Source: Carallia brachiata (taxonomy: Eukaryota > Streptophyta > Magnoliopsida > Malpighiales > Rhizophoraceae). Taken from it: a stretch of DNA of 64,000 nt. Positions 56,553-64,000 of this stretch are shown here, one piece after another. The position numbers and the translations under genes were made by a program. The DNA is taken from the NCBI GenBank assembly GCA_021464245.1, contig JADCRB010000028.1, positions 5,361,844-5,425,843 on the forward strand, written 5' to 3'. Each line of letters opens with the position of its first letter. Position 1 is the stretch's first letter. A model generated the notes under the pieces. It did no database searches, was not told the origin of the DNA, and worked only from the letters and a program-made list of their open reading frames with translations.

Positions 56553-58278
56553 TCATATACTTTTTCCGTTGTCGACTTTTTGTTGTCGAGCGGCTCTTCC
56601 TTTTGGTGTGTCACCTCTTCTGATGGTTTTTAAGTGATGGTGGTCTGGTTTGCAGGTTACGCCTTCCTGGTCCAGAATGATTTTATTGGCTTTGAGCTTC
56701 ATGATTAGCTCCTTCAGGACGAAACACTTCTCGGTTGGATGACTTACTATCCGGTGATATTTGCAGAATCTCGGATCGCTGACTCGATCCTTTTCATTCG
56801 GCCGCTTGCACTCTGGGAGTTCGATCAGCTTCGCCTCCAAGAGTTGTTCAAGAATGTCGGACGTCTGAGTCGGGGAATGGATACTGCTTTTGCTCCAACT
56901 CTCGCAATGTCACCTTCCGCCTTTCCTGTTGTTTTGGCTGAGTTATTTGGGTCGGAGGATTTACCTTATTTGCTCCACTTTTACTGGTGCGGCTTCAACA
57001 GTCATCACTTATTTTCCTTTTCCGGAGCTGTTGGGTTTCTTAATCTCCCTTCTGCCCCCTTGCTGGTCCAACTGGATGGGAACCGTGCCTCCGGAAGTCT
57101 GGATGCTTATCTCCATATCATGTGCGCGGGTCGCCAATTCTTCGAAAGTTCGGGGTTTGACACCCTGCAGGATGTATAACAGCTCCCAATGCATTCCCTG
57201 GATGCACATCTCTACGGCAGAAGTCTCCGTCAGGCGATCTTTGCAGTCCAAGCTGAGGGCACGCCATCTGTTGATGTATTCGACAACGGGTCTCCTTTCT
57301 TTGTTTGGTGCTGGTAAGCTCCATCATACTTACCGTCCTTCGAGTGCTGAAAAATCTGTTGAGGAACTCTCGTTGTAGCTGTTCCCAACTGTCGATCGAT
57401 TCTGGTTCAAGATTTATGAACCAGGTGAAAGCGGTCTCCCTGAGTGAACGAACAAACTGCTTCACCAAGAGATCTCCGTAAGTCCCTGCGTTGTTGCAGG
57501 TTTCAACGAAGTGGGCGATGTGCTGTTTGGGATCGCCTCGTCCGTCGAATTGTTGAAATTTGGGCGGCTGGTAGCCCAAGGGCATGTTGAGACTTTCGAT
57601 CCGTCTGGTGTACGGTTTGACGTACATCTGTGATCCTTGGAAGGATGTAGCTTGTTGTAGGCGGATCGTATTAGCTATCATTTCCTGCAATTGTTGAACA
57701 GATAGCGAAGCTACAGAATTTGAGGGTGGCAGCTGTGTAGAACTACCTGGTCGCTTTTCTGCAGTGAAGACGTCGGCTGGTGTGGCTTTGGAGTGAAACC
57801 GGGTGGATATGGTTGCTCCGCGGATTTCGGATCAATTTGGATCGGGTTTTCCTTTGAGAGCGGCGATCTGTTGATCTTTTTCCTCCACACTCTGATCAGC
57901 TGCAAAATTGTTCTCCAATTCTGAAATTTTTCTTCTGTACTGGTTGTGTTGGTCATCATGACGGCAACAGATGAGGCTCCGCGAAAGACTGGGGGAGAAC
58001 TCTTCTGATTCTTCTGTGTGAGTTGGATTTGTTGAGCAGGCTTCGTCGTGTTGCCCCACTTCGATCGGGGTGGGTGATCGACTCCTCCATGCGGCAAGAG
58101 AGTCAGGGAGAGTCCTGTTGTGCAAGCTGCGACTCTCCGTTTCATATTTCGGGTTTGGACGGCAAGAAATTGTGTCCGTCCCCGGGTTTCTGGACCTGCG
58201 TACCCAGGTAGGGTAGTTGATGCAGGCAATGGAGCCGTTGCCTTTTTTTGGTACCGCAGTGTACTCTTTTGGTGCCAT
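56553..58278 (-). CDS. Element 2b gag, broken
   Basis: Starts MAPKEYTAVPKKG at 58278. The core FDGRGDPKQHIAHFVE and AFTWFINLEPESIDSWEQL are open at 57690-57118. FCKYHRIVSHPTEKCFVLKE lies near 56750. Many small indels separate it from element 1 gag. Confidence 0.85.
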
Positions 58279-58297
58279 TTATGTGCTGAACACCTGT

Positions 58298-58476
58298 AAA
58301 ATTTTTTTTTTACTTTTTTTTTTACTTTTTACTTTTTACTTTTTTTTTTCTTTTTTTCTTTTTTTGTCTTTTTCTCTATTTTGTCTTTTTCTTTTTTTCT
58401 TTTTCTTTTTCTTTTTCTTTTTTTCTTTTTTTTTCTTTTTTTTTTCTCGGCTCTTTTCTTTTTGCCTTTTTTTTTT
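58298..58476. repeat. T-rich TACTTTT/CTTTTT leader tract of element 2b
   Basis: Expanded version of the tract at 30359-30480, between primer-binding site and gag. Confidence 0.85.
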
Positions 58477-58505
58477 TTAAGAAACAAGAGATAGGAGGTG
58501 GAGAG

Positions 58506-58523
58506 GTCCCACCGAGCGTGCCA
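58506..58523 (-). promoter_or_regulatory. Element 2b primer-binding site
   Basis: TGGCACGCTCGGTGGGAC on the minus strand, six bases inside the LTR, one base different from element 1. Confidence 0.75.
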
Positions 58524-58529
58524 AAAATT

Positions 58530-59373
58530 TGTAATAGGTAAATTTCGAGTTTAAAACAATTAAACTCGAAAATATAAAAACAAATTACAATAAAAAATTA
58601 TAAAATAAAAGAAAATTTACGTGGGGTCGATCTCCGTAGATCCTCCGATTAGTGTTCTTTTTTTGACTCCGTCAAGGGCTGCACGAGTTTGATTTTGACA
58701 GAAATAATTTCCTAAGTTTTTTCTTGAACTGGGTAGACTGAAACCAGATCTGATTTGGACGTTTTGACTACGGTTAAGAACCGCAGAGATCTGATCTGAG
58801 TCGATCTGACTTAATTTCACAGAGGGTCGAAGGGACTTGATCTCGGATGAGCTGTCTGAATTTTTCTGAGGGCCGTATGAGACTTAATCCCAGCCGGATT
58901 TATATAATATTTTGATATTTTTCAGATCTATATTCTCACAGATCCAGATCTGATACGATCGGAGAATATAAATCTAAAATAACTTTAAAAACGGAAATAG
59001 CAAAATTTCTGTTTTACTTTGTACCTGAAATATCTTTATCAAAAGAGTTAAAAATATATTAAAGAGTACACAAATTTTTTTTTTTTTTGCTATCTCTCTC
59101 TTGTTTACTTTTTTTTTTTTTCCGCCTGCTCTCTCTTATTTACTTTTTTTTTTCTTCGCCTGCTCTCTCTGCGTCTTAATTCAATTTGGGGAGGCCAATT
59201 TAAAGGCCTCCCGCTCCTGCCTGTCACCAACCATTTGGTTGGTGGCAATTACTTGAGATTGGCAGCTGCCGACCTTAACTTCAAGGCTGGCAGCTGCCGA
59301 TCTTGATTTCAAGGCTGACGGCTGCCAACACATTATTATATATATATATATATATTTAATTTACTTATTTACA
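58530..59373 (-). repeat. Element 2b LTR (844 bp, chimeric)
   Basis: From 58530 to about 59060 it follows the 47741 LTR, including the block around GAGAATATAAATCTAAA. From about 59070 to the end it follows the element 1 LTR type (GGGGAGGCC..GGCCTCCC, CACCAACCATTTGGTTGGTG, GGCAGCTGCC). It ends with a TA microsatellite and TTTACA. Confidence 0.85.
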
Positions 59374-60642
59374 GGGAGTTTATCTGAAAACACTAAGTTT
59401 CTGCAAAGTTTCTTCACAAAAACATGAAGTTCTTATTCACACTACAGTACACTTGCTTTTTCACCCTTTTTTTTTCACTTGAGCACTCTTGCCTTTTTAA
59501 CAAATTAATCCGTCGAGGACGGATCTATTTGGAGCAAGGGGGCAATTTCTCTCACCCCAAACAACCCCCCCTAACAACCCCAAAATTTTTAAGAAATGTA
59601 TAGTTGTACGTAAATGTCGACAATGGAATAGAGTTTAGCCTTGTGGAATATACTCTCTAGCCTCTTCCCCTCAACTTCTCAATGTCTCAGGTTTAACCCG
59701 TCAATGTGACGATTTCAAAGCCCCTTTTTTTATCCTATTTGCTTCTTTTTTTTTTTTACAATTTCTTTTTTTTTAATAAACCTACTTTTATTTTCTTTCT
59801 TTTAAACCAAAATTTTAAAAATTTTCTTGTCTTTCTATTTTTTTTAAGCGGCTGATTTTTTTTTTTTAATTTCCTTCACATTATGTCTCTTTGTTTTCTT
59901 TTCTTTTTTTTGTTTGAAGAAATCCGTTCTTTTCTTTTTATTTCCTTGACAAATAATTCATATTCCAAAAAAAAAAAAAAATCAAAACTAGTCAATCTGG
60001 CTCTGAACTCATGCCTATGACTTCGGTTGGATTGACTAGAATAAGCATGTCACAATTAAAAAGAAATAAATCCATTTGCAATATATTTGCTAAAATTATT
60101 TTTATTTATTTTTAATATTATTTCAATAAGTTTTTTCTATGCTCATATTAGCACTGTTTTTCAAAATACTTCATCTTTTAATAAAGCAAACTATTAGTAA
60201 TTATTGTTATAAAATGAACAACCATATTTAAAAATGTATTGTATATTCAAACATGTATTTGTTTAGAAAATTAACTTCTATTTACTAGTCATAACTGTTA
60301 TGGTAAATAAATTTTTTTATAACGGAACATCATAAATAATCTATGACATAATCACATAAAGAGATAAATGATTAAGTAATTGAATGATTACTTTAGAAAA
60401 AAATGATTTGATTGTATAAAAAAATAAAAAAAATCAAAACATTAGTGCTCATAGGATATAACTATAATGTTTATTATTCTAAATAATTTTTCTAATACAT
60501 ATTAGTTTTTATCAATTTAATTGTATATGTAAAGTTTGTCCCCCTAAAATTTTTTTCTGAATCTGTTACTATTCACCAACGCACTCTTACTCTCGCTTTT
60601 TCTCAGTTAAACCTCTTACCCCTAAAATTTCTCTTTTGTTCA

Positions 60643-60760
60643 TGGTATCTAATCAATTTACATACCCAAATATATGGACTTGCAAAATGTTGTTAATCAT
60701 TGTAATTGAGATCCCCTTCCGTCTTGATAATCAATTACAATTTGGAACAAAACTGGAAAC
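60643..60760. repeat. Direct repeat, copy A
   Basis: Shares TTGTTAATCATTGTA.. GAGATCCCCTTCC, GATAATCAATTA and GGAACAAAACT.GAAACC with copy B at 61226-61345, in the same orientation, about 585 bases apart. Confidence 0.7.
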
Positions 60761-61225
60761 CAAAGAGAAGATTATTGGCTGCTAAGGAGAATATCAATTC
60801 ACCTAAAATTGAAGAAAGGAATACTAATTTTAAATCACAATCTTATTTAATAAAAAATTTACTCACAAACAAAGACGGGCTGAACACACACTCTTCTTAT
60901 TTGTTGAATATATTTACCTTGTCTGGAGTTTGCACATTAATTTTGACAATGCTTTGTCATCTCTTACCCCTAATTTTGTGTCAACCCACAGGTTATCTAG
61001 CCTTCACCTATAAATATCATATATATATATTTTTTTGACATACCTATAAATATCATATTGGAAGAACATAATATCCATCAAGATTTAGAATGGAAGAAAA
61101 TGAGCAAATAAATTTTAAGTAACATAATATATGTGTGTGTGTGTGTGTGTCGATATTTTCTGAATAAAATTTTCAACAACAACAATTAAAGAAATCAAAG
61201 ACGCGTATTGTGGTTAATAAAACTA

Positions 61226-61345
61226 ATCTAATCTATTTACATACACGACTGTATAGACTTTCAAAATTCTGTTAATCATTGTACTCGAGATCCCCTTCCA
61301 TCTTGAGAATCAATTATAATACGGAACAAAACTCGAAACCTTGTA
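61226..61345. repeat. Direct repeat, copy B
   Basis: Second copy of 60643-60760 with about 15-20 percent differences by eye. Possibly two ends of a small, degraded element. Confidence 0.7.
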
Positions 61346-64000
61346 TGTGAAGCATCAATTAAACATAAGGGTAGGTCTGATAGGCCGATCAAAACTCTCG
61401 ACTAAAAACCTATTTCTTCTACTTCTGTGGATGATTGCTCCCCTGAATTCAGTTGGCAACTCTAAACTCTTGAGTAAAATCTGACTTCTTCATTTCATGT
61501 TAGTTACCTGCTCTAAAACTCCTGGAGGAGATTTTTTCTTTTTTTTGTTTTTAATTCATCTCCTCTATTATAACATATGATCCAGTCCATCGATCTAAAT
61601 TTCTTGCTAACTTTGAGAACCAACGGTTATTTACATATTTTGCTCTGAGATCGTCCCTGATCTCATTTAAATAACACTTTGGCGAATAACTTTGTTGTAT
61701 GGTAATATTGTTGGTGGATGGTGCATTTGGACTCAATGATACTCACTTGCACGCTTTGTTTCCTTCTTTTATTTCTTGATTACACATGTTGCTAAGGTCA
61801 CAATCCACTAATAATTGCGCATACATTAAAAGTAGTTTGAGGATTTGAAACAACCAATGTACAAAAATTTATTGATTGATTTAGCATGTACATCCTCCTT
61901 ACCCCCTCTAGTCCATTGCTTAGCACTTTCGCCTGTCCATTGGTCACAGGCTGGAAATTTATTTTCCTAGTAGTGGCTGACTACTAAATATTTCTTAAAC
62001 ACCATTACATCCATAGGAAAAATTTGGCGGAAGACAGATGCAAGTCTATATTACACGATTATGATAGTCAGTTTTACATTTATAATCCTCATTGTTAATT
62101 ACGATCATATGTTTCTATATTCAAAATATGCAACTAGCAGACATAATAGTATAACGTGCGAGCTCACAGGTATTTTATGTCATGTAGCATTTCCGATTAT
62201 GAAGGCGTTTGATATAGTCGCCATCAAATGCTTACCTAGGACTATAATTGGAGGTTCATTGTTGCCAAATTTGCAACCAGTTGACATGCCGTTGGGCCAT
62301 CAATTCCTATCGATTTGGAATTCTCTATCAAAAGATGAATGTCCACATCGATGCCTAATTCTAGTCGTGCAAAGCTCTTTGTGTTATTTGTTAGGCTATG
62401 TTTCCCTAGTGATTCTCACCCATCTTTTCCCAAAATAAATGGGCATTAAGAGATTGATATGGAGAAACTAGCACTAAAAACAATGATTAGTTATATCTTG
62501 CTTGGTTTGCCAATCAAGTTTTGGAATATGATAGAGTTCCTTTTTATTTAAGTTTTGGTAATTTTGAAGATGGTTATTACTTAAAGTGATTGATGAAGAT
62601 TGTTCCAAGCATAAGAACCACAAGCCACTTGGATCGTGGTCCCACCAATATTACATTTTCCCACTTTGCTAATTGCTAATGACGTCAAATACAAAGGCAC
62701 ATACTAGAAATTGGCCGCTTGGAAAACCCACAATGTTTTACTCATCATCATTATCGTCTTTGAACGTGACTTATACATAGTAACTGATGTAAGCATGTCA
62801 ACTTCAAAGTTAAAACTGTAAGAACCAGTCAATTAATAAGTCTAAGTGGGCTTACGTAGAAACATTGTTAGAAACTAAAGCAAAGTCTGCCAATTAACCC
62901 GAATAGAAAAACAGCATAGAGATTAAAGTTCGTTTCTAAAGAAGTCATGCAAAACGCACCATTTTTACCTCAACAATATAGTACTAGACCATGTTGTCCA
63001 ATATTTGCTTTTGTCTATTAAAAAAAAAAAAATCCTTGGACCTTAGGATGCTCTACGTATATCGTACATGTATTGATAATAATTATGAATTACTTCTCGT
63101 AGGAACTCAAATTAAGATCCTGCAATCTTAAAAATAATCAATGTAAACATATTAACTCATCATTTTCTCCATCCTAATTTGCAGGCGAGTACCACAGTCT
63201 TAACATTTTTATGAAAAATCGACGAATATTAGGCTACATCGTAATTGTTTTAACGAGGAAAAATAGTAGAGATTCCAGGAATTAAAGTGGGGCAGTAGAA
63301 AATAGGTATTAAAAATTATTTTATCAATAAACAGTAACTTATATAGTTAAATAATATTATTTTAATATATATAGTACTTTCCAGTTGAAAAAAAACAGAA
63401 AGAGTAAAATGTAAAATATATAATTTGTTACGAGCAAAAAGAAATTTTAATAGAGGTAATAAAACTTCTTCATATTACTTTTTCCGGCGGGGGCAATTGA
63501 AGTAGGACAAAATATAAATTTGAGAAAGAGTAATAAGCTAAAACTAGTATAAACTATATCTATAACTAGTATAAACTATAAATTGCTCACCCTCAAACAA
63601 ATGTGGATCCGCTGTTGAGGAAAAGAATAGGGAAATGTAGATGTATGTCATTCGAAAAGCTGCTTGACCATCCAAACAGTTTAAGAGCTATAGTGAGGAA
63701 CAGTTCACGCCACGGACTCATGCCTAATGTGTAAAAATCTAATTGCCACTTAAGGGCCTCTCTAGACCTGCTGCTGTACTGTTAATTGCAAATAGCTGTC
63801 AATCCATGCTTTTACTTTAAAAGAGAAATATGGACCGATAGTAGCTTCCTACTATAGTTAGCTATTACGTTTGAACGTGCAAGCAAAGCGGTTTTTATAG
63901 GGGAAGGCAATCATGATCTTTGCCAGAAGACTACTGTCTTATGCTTGTTGGTTATTGGTTTTTTGCAAGAGCAGATTTTAAGATAGGATGGAAGCTTGTT

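Larger units (their letters stand above)
54469..59373 (-). mobile_element. Tat-type Ty3/gypsy element 2b: partial RT to 5' LTR
   Basis: On the minus strand this is LTR (59373-58530), primer-binding site, gag, protease, linker and RT up to just before the YVDD box, then the N. It differs from both element 1 and 2a by scattered substitutions and small indels through the shared protease/RT region. It is therefore a separate copy, not the overlapping end of 2a. Frames are broken often. Confidence 0.85.
59374..64000. other. AT-rich terminal region without a recognised gene
   Basis: Several T-rich tracts (59700-59990), a direct repeat pair at 60643-60760 and 61226-61345, a TG microsatellite at 61131-61150 and scattered short frames. 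The frames at 60706-61038 and 62061-62438 have no recognisable domain and unlikely composition. Nothing here is supported as a gene. Confidence 0.45.

Noticed and set aside
47736..59378. Reading 47741-59373 as one intact retrotransposon
   Set aside because: The flanking five bases differ (CCCTT versus GGGAG), the LTRs disagree in half their length, and an internal out-of-order duplication is present.
61886..61952. Minus-strand reading QPVTNGQAKVLSNGLE resembling a gypsy integrase HPQTNGQAE motif
   Set aside because: A single short resemblance; surrounding integrase residues were not found, so it is at best an ancient relic.
62061..62438. Plus-strand frame of 125 codons
   Set aside because: No recognisable domain, no splice context, and composition like translated non-coding DNA.
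1..64000. tRNA, rRNA or CRISPR-type arrays
   Set aside because: None seen on reading either strand; regular repeats are microsatellites or transposon tracts.

Overview
This window is plant nuclear DNA, almost certainly from a eudicot (woody rosid-like protein sequences, but I cannot name the species). Evidence: genes with many GT-AG introns, a chloroplast-import FtsH-like gene, a DUF946/VPS62-like gene, a plant DC1-domain gene, AT-rich intergenic DNA with many microsatellites, small inverted-repeat elements, and large Ty3/gypsy retrotransposons of the Tat type. The assembly is draft: a 622-base N gap lies at 44425-45046 and a lone N at 54468.

Layout. 1017-13628 (minus): a 19-exon FTSHI5 gene, the pseudo-protease AAA+ subunit of the chloroplast import motor. 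13629-17011: AT-rich intergenic DNA with a 300-base GA-rich tract and a dispersed AT-rich repeat. 17012-19555 (minus): a two-exon VPS62-like/DUF946 gene with about ten reading-frame breaks. 21238-31163 (minus): a full-length Tat-lineage Ty3/gypsy element with near-identical LTRs and a perfect 5-bp target duplication (GTAAG). 34278-34759: a hAT-like MITE with an 8-bp target duplication. 35894-36166: a second, PIF/Harbinger-like MITE. 36780-37931 (minus): an intact single-exon C2-domain gene. 40940-43125 (plus): a DC1-domain gene with one frame break. 43285-43476: a foldback element. 47741-59373 (minus): a composite of two Tat-type retrotransposon pieces joined at the single N, with mismatched LTRs. 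59374-64000: AT-rich, no gene recognised.

The most interesting signal is in the first retrotransposon. Between the integrase and the 3' LTR, on the same strand as gag-pol, lies a captured host-type regulatory gene: a WUSCHEL-related (WOX) homeodomain, with the WOX helix-3 signature NVFYWFQN, followed by a C-terminal EAR-type repression motif, LDLELHLG. The related element at 47.7 kb has lost this segment by a clean deletion of about 970 bp between short matching sequences. A second small frame in the same 3' region is kept open in both elements across an in-frame 24-bp indel.

A second theme is sequence quality. FTSHI5 (about 5 breaks) and the VPS62-like gene (about 10) carry mostly single-base losses, many in short homopolymers, while the C2 gene is unbroken over 383 codons. 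Either two single-copy housekeeping-type genes are decaying here, or the assembly is unevenly polished; the pattern favours sequencing error, at least for FTSHI5, which is essential in Arabidopsis.
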